Under the pieces are notes generated by a model. That model had not been told where the DNA came from and searched no databases. It worked only from the letters and a program-made list of their open reading frames with translations. Positions 6,682 through 16,065 of a DNA stretch of 23,990 bases are shown piece by piece. A program made the translations under genes and the position numbers. The number at the start of each line of letters is the position of its first letter. The first letter of the stretch is position 1. This stretch comes from Alphaproteobacteria bacterium. Lineage in GTDB: Bacteria > Pseudomonadota > Alphaproteobacteria > Puniceispirillales > UBA1172. Where the stretch lies: assembly GCA_023259875.1 (NCBI GenBank), contig JALRFL010000164.1, positions 1 to 23,990 of the forward strand. The letters are read 5' to 3'.

Positions 6682-8175
6682 ATGCCAAAGCAAAAGAAAT
6701 CAGTAGTTATCGGTGGTGGCCTTGGTGGAATAGCCGCCGCCTTGCGGATGCGTGCCTGGGGCGATGAGGTCACAGTTATTGAACGGCTGGATCAGCTTGG
6801 CGGCCGGGCGCGTGTATTTGAACATGGCGGTTTTCGCCATGACGCAGGCCCAACCGTGGTTACCGCCCCGTTCCTTTTTGATGAGCTGTTTGCGCTTTTT
6901 GGTGAAAAGCGTTCTGATCATGTGCGTTTTGTCCCTCTTGATCCATGGTATCGGTTTTATTTTGACCGCACCGGAGAGCAATTTGACTATCGGGCAACGA
7001 TAGAAGATACCATGACCGAAATTGCGCGGTTTTCCCAGGCCGACGCCCAGGGGTATCAGCGTCTTCTGACCGCATCAGAACAGATCTTTGATGTTGGGTT
7101 TAGAAAACTGGCAGATCAACCCTTTGATCGTTTGAGCCGAATGTTAGCGCAAATTCCATCCCTCCTGCGGCTGAAAAGCCATCTTACCGTATCGCAATTG
7201 GTAAATCGGTATATGAAACATGACCTGATGCGGCAGGCGTTTTCCATTCATCCGCTTTTGGTTGGCGGAAATCCGTTTAACACCACTTCAATCTATGCGT
7301 TGATCCATTTTCTTGAACGCGAATGGGGGGTGCATTTCGCGATGGGGGGAACAGGCGCGCTAGTTGCCAGTTTGCGTGATCTGATGGAACGCCACGGGAT
7401 CAGTATCATGCTAAATACAGATATTGAACGCATTAATATCAGCAATAAAAAAGCCACAGGCGTGACCACAACCGATGGTGAGGTGATCGCGGCGGATCGG
7501 GTAATTTGTAACGCTGACCCGCCAACGGTTTACCAGCAAATGATCGCCCCTGAGGCTAAAGCAAAAGGCAAGATTTTGCCTGAGGCCATGATCCGCTATT
7601 CCATGGGGCTATTTGTGCTTTATTTCGGCACTACGCGGCAATATCCCGATGTGGCGCATCACACCATCTGGATGGGGGAACGCTATAAAGCTTTGCTGCA
7701 TGATATCTTTAACAAAAAGATTCTCGCAGAGGATTTCTCGCTTTATTTGCATCGACCAACCGCAACAGACCCAAGTTTTGCCCCTAAAGGAATGGATAGC
7801 TTTTATGTGCTTTGTCCGGTGCCAAATACCCTTGGTCAGATTCCTTGGGGTGAGATGGGGGCGGTGATGCGTGACCGGATTGTCGCCGCCTTAGACCGCA
7901 GCATTATGCCGGGGTTAGCATCCAGCATTACCGCAGATTTCTTTATGACCCCTGATGATTTCAAGACAGATTATCGGTCCATGCACGGGGCGGGGTTTTC
8001 GATCGCGCCGGTGTTCACCCAATCGGCGTGGTTCCGTTACCATAATCGTGATCGCAGAATTGGTAATCTTTATTTTGCGGCGGCTGGCGCGCATCCGGGG
8101 GCAGGAATGCCAGGCGTGCTTTGTTCAGCGAAAGTCGTGGAAAACCTTGTGATCCAAGATGAAAAGGCCTTATGA
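6682..8175 (+). CDS. crtI: Phytoene desaturase (CrtI type)
   Basis: A 497-residue FAD enzyme that introduces four double bases into phytoene to give lycopene. The N-terminal dinucleotide fold reads VVIGGGLGGIAAALRMRAWG (8-27), with the acidic end of the fold at VIERLDQLGGRA. HDAGPTVVTAPFLFDELFALFG follows, as in bacterial CrtI. The C-terminal family signature is AGAHPGAGMPGVLCSAKVVE, the second FAD and membrane-contact region. The length is normal. The start ATG lies 27 nt after crtE, with a modest AAGG upstream. A four-step lycopene product is inferred because a lycopene cyclase gene lies two genes downstream. Confidence 0.96.
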   Translation: MPKQKKSVVIGGGLGGIAAALRMRAWGDEVTVIERLDQLGGRARVFEHGGFRHDAGPTVVTAPFLFDELFALFGEKRSDHVRFVPLDPWYRFYFDRTGEQFDYRATIEDTMTEIARFSQADAQGYQRLLTASEQIFDVGFRKLADQPFDRLSRMLAQIPSLLRLKSHLTVSQLVNRYMKHDLMRQAFSIHPLLVGGNPFNTTSIYALIHFLEREWGVHFAMGGTGALVASLRDLMERHGISIMLNTDIERINISNKKATGVTTTDGEVIAADRVICNADPPTVYQQMIAPEAKAKGKILPEAMIRYSMGLFVLYFGTTRQYPDVAHHTIWMGERYKALLHDIFNKKILAEDFSLYLHRPTATDPSFAPKGMDSFYVLCPVPNTLGQIPWGEMGAVMRDRIVAALDRSIMPGLASSITADFFMTPDDFKTDYRSMHGAGFSIAPVFTQSAWFRYHNRDRRIGNLYFAAAGAHPGAGMPGVLCSAKVVENLVIQDEKAL

Positions 8176-8193
8176 TCGCATAAAGGCAAGGTG

Positions 8194-9183
8194 ATGATGA
8201 GCAATAGCAACACCCCGACATTGGACTATACCTCTGATGCCGAGGCGATCCTTCGCCAGCATGGCAAAAGCTTTGCCTGGGCACGGCGGTTGTTAGGCAA
8301 AACAACTGGGTATCGCGCCGCTAGGCTGTATCAGTTTTGCCGACAAGCGGATGATTTGGCCGATGATGACGATCAAGACAGGTCGCAAGATTTGTTGCAA
8401 TTAAAGGCCTGTATTCTAAATGATCAGCCACAGGGGCATAGGCTTTACACCGATATCGCGGATCTGATCCATGAATTGGATTTGTCGCGACCAGTGATCG
8501 CCGCGCTGATTGATGGGTTGATTTCTGATCAAGATTTGGTGTGTCTTCGTCATGAAGAAGACTTGCTTCGGTATTGTTATCATGTTGCTGGCACGGTGGG
8601 GCTTCTGATGTGTGCAGTGCTTGGGTGTGAGGATCGCCGGGCGTATAGTTTTGCTATTGATCTGGGCATGGCGATGCAATTGACCAATATTGCACGGGAT
8701 GTTCTTGAAGATGCTAACAATGGCCGCCGGTATTTACCGGCGGAATGGTGCGGTGATATCTCCCCTAATCAGATTATAGCCGCCGCCAATCCCCTTCATG
8801 ACGCCGATCAACAGCATCAAATCGCTATCACCTCTGCGGTTCAGCGATGTCTTGAACTGGCCGAAACCTATTATCAAAGCGGCGAAAAAGGCATGGCCTT
8901 TCTGCCATGGCGTGGGCATTTGGCGATTGGTGTGGCGGCGCGGGTTTATCGCCAGATTGGGATACAGCTGAAAGCCTGCGGTTATCGCTGGTATGAGGGG
9001 CGACAAACGACCAGCAAACAGACTAAGCTTTGGATCACGCTTAGGGCGTTGCCCATGTTATATCGCCGGCTTCATGGGACGCGGCGGTGTTTTGGGATTT
9101 TGCGCGACCAGCCTATCCCCCATGAGGTTTATCTTCATGCTTCGCTTCAGGGCTTACCCCTGACGGGGCGCGTATCATCATGA
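8194..9183 (+). CDS. crtB: Phytoene synthase
   Basis: Condenses two GGPP molecules head-to-head into phytoene. The family's two aspartate motifs are both visible: DDLAD (53-57) within the run FCRQADDLADDDD, and DVLED (169-173) within MQLTNIARDVLEDANNGRRY, the PROSITE-type squalene/phytoene synthase signature ending in YLP. The length of about 329 residues is normal. Three start codons lie in a row (GTG 8191, ATG 8194, ATG 8197). ATG 8194 is preferred because AAAGG ends 7 nt before it. The gene begins 18 nt after crtI and its stop overlaps the crtY start by 4 nt (ATGA), indicating translational coupling. Confidence 0.96.
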   Translation: MMSNSNTPTLDYTSDAEAILRQHGKSFAWARRLLGKTTGYRAARLYQFCRQADDLADDDDQDRSQDLLQLKACILNDQPQGHRLYTDIADLIHELDLSRPVIAALIDGLISDQDLVCLRHEEDLLRYCYHVAGTVGLLMCAVLGCEDRRAYSFAIDLGMAMQLTNIARDVLEDANNGRRYLPAEWCGDISPNQIIAAANPLHDADQQHQIAITSAVQRCLELAETYYQSGEKGMAFLPWRGHLAIGVAARVYRQIGIQLKACGYRWYEGRQTTSKQTKLWITLRALPMLYRRLHGTRRCFGILRDQPIPHEVYLHASLQGLPLTGRVSS

Positions 9184-10298
9184 CACGGCATGTAGCAATC
9201 TTGGGTGGCGGTTGCGCGGGCCTTAGCCTAGCGGCAAAGGCTAGTGCTATGCCAGATACACGCATAATGGTGATTGAACATCCTGATTACAAAACAGCCA
9301 AAGATCATAACTGGGGATGCTGGGCTGTTGATGGGATGCAAGCCGCGCATCAGATGGCGCGCAAAACTTGGTATCGCTGGGCTATTTATAGCGAGAAGAA
9401 AGCCGTGGTTCAGACCGCACAACATTATCCCTATATGGCGATATCGTCGGCGGCATGGAAAGGCCATTGCCGAATAACGGCAAAACGGCAAGGGGTGGAG
9501 TTTCGTTCCGTCCGGCTTAGCCACATCGATCAGGATCAAACAGGCTTTCGTCTTGTCGCGGATCAACCTCTGCCCGATTGCCATCACATTGCGGATAGCC
9601 GAACACCGGACATTCCTCAAGGCATCATGCTACAGCATTTCCGCGGCGTTGAGATTTTGGCAGAGAACCCAGTCTTTGATCCAGATTGCGCGGTGCTAAT
9701 GGATTTCCGATGTGATCAAAGCCGCGGTATTCATTTTATTTATGTTCTGCCCTATTCCCCTCATCAGGCGCTAATTGAATCCACCATGTTCACCCCGCAT
9801 CCCCAAGAGGATGCGTTTTATGATCATGCCATCACGCGCTATTGTGAGGATATCATCAAGACAGGCAAGCGACAGGTCTTGCGCCGAGAGGCTGGTATTA
9901 TTCCAATGGGATTTTTGCGGCCAAGAGATGATAGGCTTGACGCCATTGGGGGAAATGGCGGTGCCATTAGGCCTTCTTCGGGATATGCTTTTACCTTTAT
10001 TCAAAGGCAAATTGACGAAGCCATGTTGCATTATCAGCAAAAAGGGGAGTTGCGTTTTTCCTCACCTCATCAACGGATTGATTTATGGATGGATAAGGTG
10101 TTTTTGACCGTATTGCGACACCGTCCAGATGTGGCGCCCATGCTATTTTCTCATGTGGCCTCTGCTTTGAATGGGGATGAAATGGCGCTGTTTATGTCAG
10201 GCTTAGCCACTTCTCGCATACGGTTAAAAATCATTATGGCGATGCCAAAATGGCCATTCCTTCGCGCGATGTTTTCTGGATTAGGGCAAAGGGTATAA
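9180..10298 (+). CDS. crtY: Lycopene beta-cyclase (CrtY type)
   Basis: Closes beta-ionone rings at both ends of lycopene, giving beta-carotene. The 372-residue protein has an N-terminal dinucleotide motif AILGGGCAGLSLAAKA (6-21) and DHNWGCWA where family members have an NHTWSFH-like segment. A core block runs LQHFRGVEILAENPVFDP, LMDFRCDQ, FIYVLPYSPHQALIESTMF, REAGIIPMG and RPSSGYAFTFIQRQ, which follows the order of CrtY enzymes closely. Its ATG overlaps the crtB stop. The next gene, blh, begins 2 nt after its stop, so product and consumer enzymes are adjacent. Confidence 0.96.
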   Translation: MTRHVAILGGGCAGLSLAAKASAMPDTRIMVIEHPDYKTAKDHNWGCWAVDGMQAAHQMARKTWYRWAIYSEKKAVVQTAQHYPYMAISSAAWKGHCRITAKRQGVEFRSVRLSHIDQDQTGFRLVADQPLPDCHHIADSRTPDIPQGIMLQHFRGVEILAENPVFDPDCAVLMDFRCDQSRGIHFIYVLPYSPHQALIESTMFTPHPQEDAFYDHAITRYCEDIIKTGKRQVLRREAGIIPMGFLRPRDDRLDAIGGNGGAIRPSSGYAFTFIQRQIDEAMLHYQQKGELRFSSPHQRIDLWMDKVFLTVLRHRPDVAPMLFSHVASALNGDEMALFMSGLATSRIRLKIIMAMPKWPFLRAMFSGLGQRV

Positions 10299-10300
10299 CC

Positions 10301-11119
10301 ATGGACTATGTCACCACGCTATCGCTGTTGGCTGTTGTTTTGATCGGTCTTCCGCATGGTGCGATGGATGGTGCGGTTGCCCTTGCCATGGGTTATGGGC
10401 GATCCGTTTCGCGCATGGCCGGTTTTGTGATCCTTTATGTGTTGATAGCCTTTGCGGTGGTGATGGTTTGGTTAAACGCTCCTTCCCTTGCCTTATTTGG
10501 GTTTCTTTTGTTGAGTGTCTGGCATTTCGGTTCAGGGGATAGCCAAGAAGACCTGACACCGATTTTGCGTGTACTGCAAACCCTAAGCCATGGCGGTATA
10601 ATCGTCTTTGGCATCAGCATGGCTGACCGTGATACCGCTGATATTATCTTTAGGTGGTTGATTTTTGGTGATACGGCGCGGCTTTGGTATTGGTTTGATT
10701 TGGCGGTTTGGTTATGGTGGCCATGTCTTGCTCTTTATGTGGCTTCGGGGATTGTGGAAACGCGACTTTATCGCCGCTTGCTGGAATTGGCAGTATTGGC
10801 GACAATCGTGACGGCTCTGCCTGCTTTGACCAGTTTTGCGCTATATTTTTGTCTTGTTCATACCCCTCGGCATATCGCGCGGGTGTTGCGTATGCTGAAA
10901 GACACCATTTCTTTTCGCATGGTCATTTCCTTAACGGTCATTTTTACGGTGATGAGCTGGCTTGCAGGTGGCATCCTTTTTGTCGCTCTTCGCCAATCCA
11001 TAGATATCGCCCCGGCAAGTATGATGGTCGTGTTTATTGGATTGGCGGCACTTACGGTTCCGCATAGTCTTTTGATAGATGGTCTGTTTCGGCCAAGTTT
11101 TGAGAAAAGGAATGGATAA
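10301..11119 (+). CDS. blh: Beta-carotene 15,15'-dioxygenase, Brp/Blh family
   Basis: Cleaves beta-carotene centrally to two retinal molecules, the rhodopsin chromophore. An integral membrane protein of 272 residues with about seven hydrophobic segments. Conserved histidines occur in the expected contexts: GLPHGAMDG (His19), WHFGSGD (His75), HTPRH (His187 and His191) and PHSLLID (His255). In the family the first four are proposed iron ligands. The start at 10301 is chosen because AAAGGG lies just upstream and it follows the crtY stop by 2 nt; an upstream in-frame start at 10250 would sit inside crtY and add a polar, non-homologous extension. The stop TAA shares its last base with the idi ATG. 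Confidence 0.95.
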   Translation: MDYVTTLSLLAVVLIGLPHGAMDGAVALAMGYGRSVSRMAGFVILYVLIAFAVVMVWLNAPSLALFGFLLLSVWHFGSGDSQEDLTPILRVLQTLSHGGIIVFGISMADRDTADIIFRWLIFGDTARLWYWFDLAVWLWWPCLALYVASGIVETRLYRRLLELAVLATIVTALPALTSFALYFCLVHTPRHIARVLRMLKDTISFRMVISLTVIFTVMSWLAGGILFVALRQSIDIAPASMMVVFIGLAALTVPHSLLIDGLFRPSFEKRNG

Positions 11120-12144
11120 TGCCTGATCTGAAGGAACGCAAAGGTGAACATCTTGATCTTGCTAAGATGCCATCTGCCATGGCTCAAGTTGAAAACAGCC
11201 TTGATCGAGTCAGGTTAACCCATCAGGCCCTCCCCGAAGCTAATGTCGATGAGGCGGATACCAGCACAAGGTTTCTTAACTACCGTTTGGCTATGCCTCT
11301 GATGATCAGTGGCATGACGGGGGGCATGGCTCGGGGGGATGCGATTAATTTGGCCTTGGCTGAAATAGCCAGCGAACATAGGATTGCCTTATGCATTGGC
11401 TCTCAACGCGCTTCACTGATGGCAAGGCAAAGCCAATCTGCGTTAAGGGCGCGCGCAAAGAATGTGCCTTTGATGGGAAATTTAGGGGGCGTTCAACTGG
11501 CTGGAGAAGGCGGCATAGCTCTTGCCCAGCGTGCCATTGATGATCTTGGCGCAGACGCGATGGCGATCCATCTTAACCCTTTGCAAGAGCTGGCCCAACC
11601 CGAAGGGGATCGCAACTGGCGCGGTGTGTTAACAGCGCTAGGGGAATTGGTTAAGCGGTCTGATGTTCCGATCATGGTCAAAGAGGTCGGCGCCGGAATC
11701 AGCGCCAAAACCGCAAGGCAGGTAATGGATCAAGGGGTCAGCATCATTGATATCGCAGGGCTTGGCGGTACGAATTGGACACGCATTGAACAAAGCCGCA
11801 GTGATCCGTTGCGGCAAGATGTCATGATGCCTTTTCTCGATTGGGGCATCCCCACCGTTGATGCGTTGACATCCACTCGGGCAGAACATAAAGACGCTTT
11901 CATCATTGCTTCTGGCGGTGTTCGGCACGGGCTTGATATGGCGCGCTGTGTGTGGCTTGGGGCGGATATGGTGTCCGCCGCCGGGGTATTTATTAAGGTG
12001 CTAGAAGATGAAAACCAGAGGCTTTGCCCAGATCGGCTAGATGCGCTTTTATCTGTCTGGAAAGATCAACTGAAAATCGCTATGTTTTTAACAGCGTCAA
12101 AAACCCTTAATGCCCTCAAGACCGCAGAAGGCGTGGTGCTCTAG
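11119..12144 (+). CDS. fni: Type 2 isopentenyl-diphosphate delta-isomerase (FMN-dependent)
   Basis: Interconverts IPP and DMAPP, balancing precursors for CrtE. The 341-residue barrel shows RKGEHLDLA near the N-terminus, MISGMTGG (62-69), the flavin-binding stretch IGSQRASL, and HLNPLQE (151-157), with the catalytic Gln156 and metal-binding Glu157 expected in this family. VKEVGAG, DIAGLGGTNW and ASGGVRHG follow in family order. It overlaps blh by one base (TAATG), so it belongs to the same transcript. This type is unrelated to the type 1 Idi enzyme; it is often labelled idi or idi2 in rhodopsin clusters. Confidence 0.96.
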   Translation: MPDLKERKGEHLDLAKMPSAMAQVENSLDRVRLTHQALPEANVDEADTSTRFLNYRLAMPLMISGMTGGMARGDAINLALAEIASEHRIALCIGSQRASLMARQSQSALRARAKNVPLMGNLGGVQLAGEGGIALAQRAIDDLGADAMAIHLNPLQELAQPEGDRNWRGVLTALGELVKRSDVPIMVKEVGAGISAKTARQVMDQGVSIIDIAGLGGTNWTRIEQSRSDPLRQDVMMPFLDWGIPTVDALTSTRAEHKDAFIIASGGVRHGLDMARCVWLGADMVSAAGVFIKVLEDENQRLCPDRLDALLSVWKDQLKIAMFLTASKTLNALKTAEGVVL

Positions 12145-12163
12145 CAAAAGTGATGAGATCATA

Positions 12164-13192
12164 ATGTCTAAAACCCCTGCCCTTGCCCTAGAGACCTTTC
12201 TTGCGCGTCAAGGTTTAGCGGATGCACGATATGCGCCATTGCCGGGGGATGCTTCATCTCGCGGATATGTGCGTCTTCTTGATCAGGGGAAATTGGTGAT
12301 GGATGACCACACTGATCCGGCAGGGTTTGATGCGTTTATTCGTGTGGCGCATCATTTATGTGAATTGGGTCTTTCCGCGCCGCAGATTTATGCCACAGAA
12401 GCCGAACAGGGTTTGGCTCTGATAGAGGATTTCGGCCACGGCACTTATGCCAACCGCCTTACCTCAGGTGATGACGAAACCGCGCTTTATCAATTAGCGG
12501 TGGATGCTTTGCTTGCGCTCCATCATCACCCAAAAGGAACACAGATTGAGGCAAAACCTTATGATTTGAATACCTATTTAGATGAATTGGATTTGTTTTC
12601 CCATTGGTTTGTCCCAAGGGTAGCGCCACAAGGCTTTGATCTATCGGGCTTTGCCGCCGCTTTTCGTGAGGCATGGAAAACTGCGCTAGGCAAAATATCA
12701 TTACGGCGAGATACCCTCGTTCTGCGTGACTTTCATATTGACAATTTGATGGTACTTGACCAACGCAAAGGCATCGCTCGTTGCGGAATTCTTGATTTTC
12801 AGGACGCGGTGATCGGCCCTTACATCTATGATCTTGTCTCTCTTCTTCAAGACGCGCGCCGCGACCTTAGCCCCGGCCTTGAGGAAACCATGCTAGCGTA
12901 TTATATCCAACACGCGCCCCAAGATTTGGGGGGTGAGGCGGTGATACGCCAACACTATGCCCTCTTAGGAGCTCAGCGCCATGCGCGTATCCTTGGGGTG
13001 TTTATTCGCTTGCAACAGCGTGATGCCAAACCGCATTATTTGGCCTTTTTGCCGAGGGTTGCTCGCCAATTTGAAACCGCGTTGCAATCAGCCGTATGTG
13101 ATGAAATCAAAACTTTGCTTGCCGCCGCCTTGCCTGACTGGCGAGAGAAGATTCACACTATTTGTTCAGCTTCTGATATAACACCAGCATGA
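12164..13192 (+). CDS. Aminoglycoside phosphotransferase-fold kinase, AmgK-like
   Basis: A 342-residue kinase of the APH/COG3178 group. Members called AmgK phosphorylate the anomeric position of MurNAc/GlcNAc in cell-wall recycling. GDASSRGYVRL (28-38) is the nucleotide-loop signature of this subgroup. The catalytic loop is RDFHIDNLM (Asp189, Asn194) and the metal site is DFQDA (Asp211), followed by GPYIYDLVSLLQDAR. The ATG at 12164 is preferred; the frame is open upstream to 12110, but that would overlap idi with a low-quality extension. It starts 20 nt after idi. Its usual partner murU (nucleotidyltransferase) is not adjacent here, so the sugar role is less certain than the fold. Confidence 0.82.
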   Translation: MSKTPALALETFLARQGLADARYAPLPGDASSRGYVRLLDQGKLVMDDHTDPAGFDAFIRVAHHLCELGLSAPQIYATEAEQGLALIEDFGHGTYANRLTSGDDETALYQLAVDALLALHHHPKGTQIEAKPYDLNTYLDELDLFSHWFVPRVAPQGFDLSGFAAAFREAWKTALGKISLRRDTLVLRDFHIDNLMVLDQRKGIARCGILDFQDAVIGPYIYDLVSLLQDARRDLSPGLEETMLAYYIQHAPQDLGGEAVIRQHYALLGAQRHARILGVFIRLQQRDAKPHYLAFLPRVARQFETALQSAVCDEIKTLLAAALPDWREKIHTICSASDITPA

Positions 13193-13223
13193 TCCATTTC
13201 AAAATGATGAAGGATAGCATCTG

Positions 13224-14492
13224 ATGAGCCTCTTGGCGGATTTATTGTCAACAGTATTCAAACGGCGATATCGGGCGTTGGCTTCGGCGCAAAAAGATGA
13301 CCGCCCGTTATCTGAATTGGCAGAAGACCTGATGGGGTCAGCAGGGGAAATATCTGGTCTTGCGTTGGCCGATGAAATGTTAAGCCGGTTTAAGAGGCTT
13401 GATGATGACGATAAACTGGCCTTTTTTGGCTATATTTCCGACGCCATGGATATTGAGCCTGAGCGGCTTCGCCAAGCCTTAGATGCTTATGAAAAGCATC
13501 CCTCCAAAGCCAGTTATCGCGCGTTTTCAGAAGCGGCGGAACCCCGTCGGCATGAGTTTTTACGCCGTTTAAACGGTGTCCCCGGCGCCACGGGTCAGCT
13601 TGTTCATATGCGGGCAGAGTTGTTGCGACTTGCAGGGCAGGATAGCCGGATGGCGCCTCTGGATTTGGATTTTCGCCATCTCTTTGCGTCATGGTTTAAT
13701 CGGGGATTTCTGGTTCTTCGTCCGATCAATTGGGAAAGCCCTGCTCATATTTTGGAAAAGATTATTGCCTATGAAGCGGTGCACGCTATCAGCTCATGGG
13801 ATGATTTGCGCCGACGCCTTGAGCCAGCGGATCGCCGGTGTTTTGCTTTTTTTCATCCGGCCATGCCTGATGAGCCGCTGATCTTTGTTGAAGTTGCCTT
13901 AACCCAAGGGGTTCCTAATTCCATTCAGTCTTTGTTGGCAGAGGACCGAATGGCTATTGCTGCTGATCAGGCCAACACCGCGGTGTTTTATTCCATTTCC
14001 AACTGCCAAAAGGGATTGGCCAGCATATCTTTTGGCAATTCCCTGATTAAGCAGGTGGCGGCAGACCTCGCCGCGGCGATGCCAGAATTGACCACATTCG
14101 TGACCTTATCCCCTATTCCTAGCCTGTCCATATGGCGAGAAGAACAAGGATTACAACCGCCTGATCGCAATGACCCAGAATTGGCTCGCGATTTGGCTGC
14201 GTATTATCTGCTTCATGCCAAGGCCAAAGGGGATCAGCCTTTTGATCCGGTGGCACGGTTTCATCTTGGTAATGGTGCGATGGTTCATGCTGTCCATGCA
14301 GAGGCAGATCTGTCTGATAAAGGTATGGCGCAATCGGATGGGGTGATGGTCAACTATCTGTATGATCTGGATCAGGTTGGCTCAAACCATGAGCTTTATG
14401 TCAGCACCAAAGAGGTTGTTGCCTCTGCCGAAGTCAAAAAGCAAGCCGAGGACGGTAAACGCCATTTAGGGCAGAAATCGCAACATGATTAA
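13224..14492 (+). CDS. matA: Malonyl-CoA decarboxylase
   Basis: Converts malonyl-CoA to acetyl-CoA and CO2. The 422-residue protein has an N-terminal helical domain and then the acetyltransferase-like catalytic domain. Recognisable family blocks are LDLDFRHLFASWFNRGFLVL, INWESPAHILEKII, YEAVHAISSWDDLRRRL, CFAFFHPAMPDEPLIFVEVA and SISNCQKGLASISFGNSLIK. TLSPIPS contains Ser296 and FHLGNGA contains His347, the probable catalytic dyad. The ATG follows AAGGA by 9 nt. Its end overlaps matB by 8 nt, which couples decarboxylase and synthetase translation, as expected for malonate breakdown. Confidence 0.95.
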   Translation: MSLLADLLSTVFKRRYRALASAQKDDRPLSELAEDLMGSAGEISGLALADEMLSRFKRLDDDDKLAFFGYISDAMDIEPERLRQALDAYEKHPSKASYRAFSEAAEPRRHEFLRRLNGVPGATGQLVHMRAELLRLAGQDSRMAPLDLDFRHLFASWFNRGFLVLRPINWESPAHILEKIIAYEAVHAISSWDDLRRRLEPADRRCFAFFHPAMPDEPLIFVEVALTQGVPNSIQSLLAEDRMAIAADQANTAVFYSISNCQKGLASISFGNSLIKQVAADLAAAMPELTTFVTLSPIPSLSIWREEQGLQPPDRNDPELARDLAAYYLLHAKAKGDQPFDPVARFHLGNGAMVHAVHAEADLSDKGMAQSDGVMVNYLYDLDQVGSNHELYVSTKEVVASAEVKKQAEDGKRHLGQKSQHD

Positions 14493-16002
14493 TCCCCTAT
14501 ATGACAGATTGTTCCGCCCGCATGAGGGAAAGACCACGCCCTTCTTAAGGTTTTTAGATGGCACAGAGATGCGCTATCAAGACTTTCTGTCTTTAGTTTC
14601 TAGGCTGGCTCATGTCTTGACAGAAAAGGGGCTTGTTCCGGGTGACCGCGTGGCCGTTCAAGTGCATAAATCTGCTCAAGCGCTGGCGCTTTATGGGGCC
14701 GCGGTGAAAGCAGGGTTGGTTTTTCTGCCTCTTAATACCGCTTATACCGCGCATGAGATTACCTATTTTGTTGAAGATAGTGGGGCTCGGCTTTTGGTCT
14801 GTGACAGCGCTGATATCAAAACCTATCAGTCAATTTTTTCCGATCATGATATGGAAATGCTGTCCCTTGATGCTGATGGAAGTGGCACGCTAATGGATCA
14901 GGTCTCGCTGATGGATGCTGATTTTCATCCTGTCCCTCGTGATAAAGAGGATTTGGTGGCTATTCTATATACTTCGGGTACGACTGGGCGATCAAAAGGG
15001 GCGATGCTGACCCAGAACAATTTATTGTCAAATGCGCTCTCGCTTGCTGAGGCTTGGCGGTTTACGGATCAAGATGTTTTGCTCCATGCGTTGCCAATCT
15101 TTCACACCCATGGATTGTTTGTGGCCACCAATATTGTCTTGGCAACCTCTGGCAGCATCTTGTTTTTACCAAAATTCGACCTCGATGCCATCATGACGCT
15201 GATACCAAAGGCGACAACTATGATGGGCGTTCCCACATTTTATACCCGGATGCTAGAGGATCAGCGATTAACCCAAGAAATGACGGCACATATTCGGCTC
15301 TTTGTCTCAGGTTCGGCTCCACTTTTAGCAGAGAGCCATAGGCAATTCTCAGCGAGGACAGGCCACGCTATCCTTGAACGGTATGGTATGACCGAAACAA
15401 ATATGAATACCTCAAACCCTTATGATGGTGAACGCCGCCCCGGTACGGTCGGGTTTCCCTTGCCGGGGGTTGAGTTGAAAATTACAGACCCTGAACAAGG
15501 CACCATGATGCCTCAAGGCGAGGTCGGGCAAATTGAATTGCGTGGCCCTAATGTCTTTAAGGGGTATTGGCAAATGCCTGAAAAAACTGCCACCGAATTG
15601 CGGCCAGATGGATTTTTTATCACCGGGGATTTGGGGCGAATAGATGCTGATGGTTATTTGCATATTGTCGGGCGAAATAAAGACCTGATTATTTCAGGGG
15701 GCTATAACATTTACCCTAAGGAGATTGAACTCATCCTAGATGATCAGCCGGGGGTTTTGGAAAGCGCGGTATTGGGTGTTCCTCATCCAGATTTGGGGGA
15801 AACGGTGCTGGGCGTTATTGTCGCTGTTCCCGGACAGACCCCTGATCTGGATCATATCGCGGCCACGGCCGCATCCGCGTTAGCGCGGTTCAAACAGCCG
15901 CGAAAGCTGATCCTAATAGATGAATTGCCGCGCAACACTATGGGGAAAGTTCAGAAAAATATTCTGCGCGAACGTTATAAAGATGTCTTTTTAGATGACT
16001 GA
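14485..16002 (+). CDS. matB: Malonyl-CoA synthetase (ANL superfamily acyl-CoA synthetase)
   Basis: Activates malonate with ATP and CoA. The 505-residue enzyme has the adenylate-forming signature YTSGTTGRSKG (~162-172). It also has the MatB-specific ERYGMTETNMNTSNPYDGER block, which separates malonyl-CoA synthetases from longer-chain ligases. Further motifs are ITGDLGRIDADGY, GRNKDLIISGGYNIYPKEIE, and the C-terminal NTMGKVQKN, whose Lys488 is the catalytic lysine and the residue acetylated in some relatives. Together with the overlapping decarboxylase it turns free malonate into acetyl-CoA. The pair resembles rhizobial matAB, but the matC carrier is absent; a TauE/SafE permease follows instead. 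Confidence 0.95.
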   Translation: MINPLYDRLFRPHEGKTTPFLRFLDGTEMRYQDFLSLVSRLAHVLTEKGLVPGDRVAVQVHKSAQALALYGAAVKAGLVFLPLNTAYTAHEITYFVEDSGARLLVCDSADIKTYQSIFSDHDMEMLSLDADGSGTLMDQVSLMDADFHPVPRDKEDLVAILYTSGTTGRSKGAMLTQNNLLSNALSLAEAWRFTDQDVLLHALPIFHTHGLFVATNIVLATSGSILFLPKFDLDAIMTLIPKATTMMGVPTFYTRMLEDQRLTQEMTAHIRLFVSGSAPLLAESHRQFSARTGHAILERYGMTETNMNTSNPYDGERRPGTVGFPLPGVELKITDPEQGTMMPQGEVGQIELRGPNVFKGYWQMPEKTATELRPDGFFITGDLGRIDADGYLHIVGRNKDLIISGGYNIYPKEIELILDDQPGVLESAVLGVPHPDLGETVLGVIVAVPGQTPDLDHIAATAASALARFKQPRKLILIDELPRNTMGKVQKNILRERYKDVFLDD

Positions 16003-16016
16003 TATTTTCTTTGATG

Positions 16017-16032
16017 GCCTAGTTGGCTAGGT
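16017..16032 (+). other. Small hairpin between matB and the permease
   Basis: CCTAG (16018-16022), loop TTGG, CTAGG (16027-16031), extendable by one G-T pair. It has no T-run and is short, so it is a weak structure. It lies in the 63-bp gap downstream of matB and could act as a minor attenuator or be chance. Confidence 0.25.
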
Positions 16033-16065
16033 GTTGGGCGGGTCTATGTGTTTTCCGTATAAAGG

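Noticed and set aside
10250..10300. Longer blh start inside crtY.
   Set aside because: It would add 17 residues translated from the crtY end; the ATG at 10301 has a ribosome site and gives the normal N-terminus.
12110..12163. Longer start for the AmgK-like kinase overlapping idi.
   Set aside because: The extension reads as idi sequence in another frame and lies before the expected domain start.
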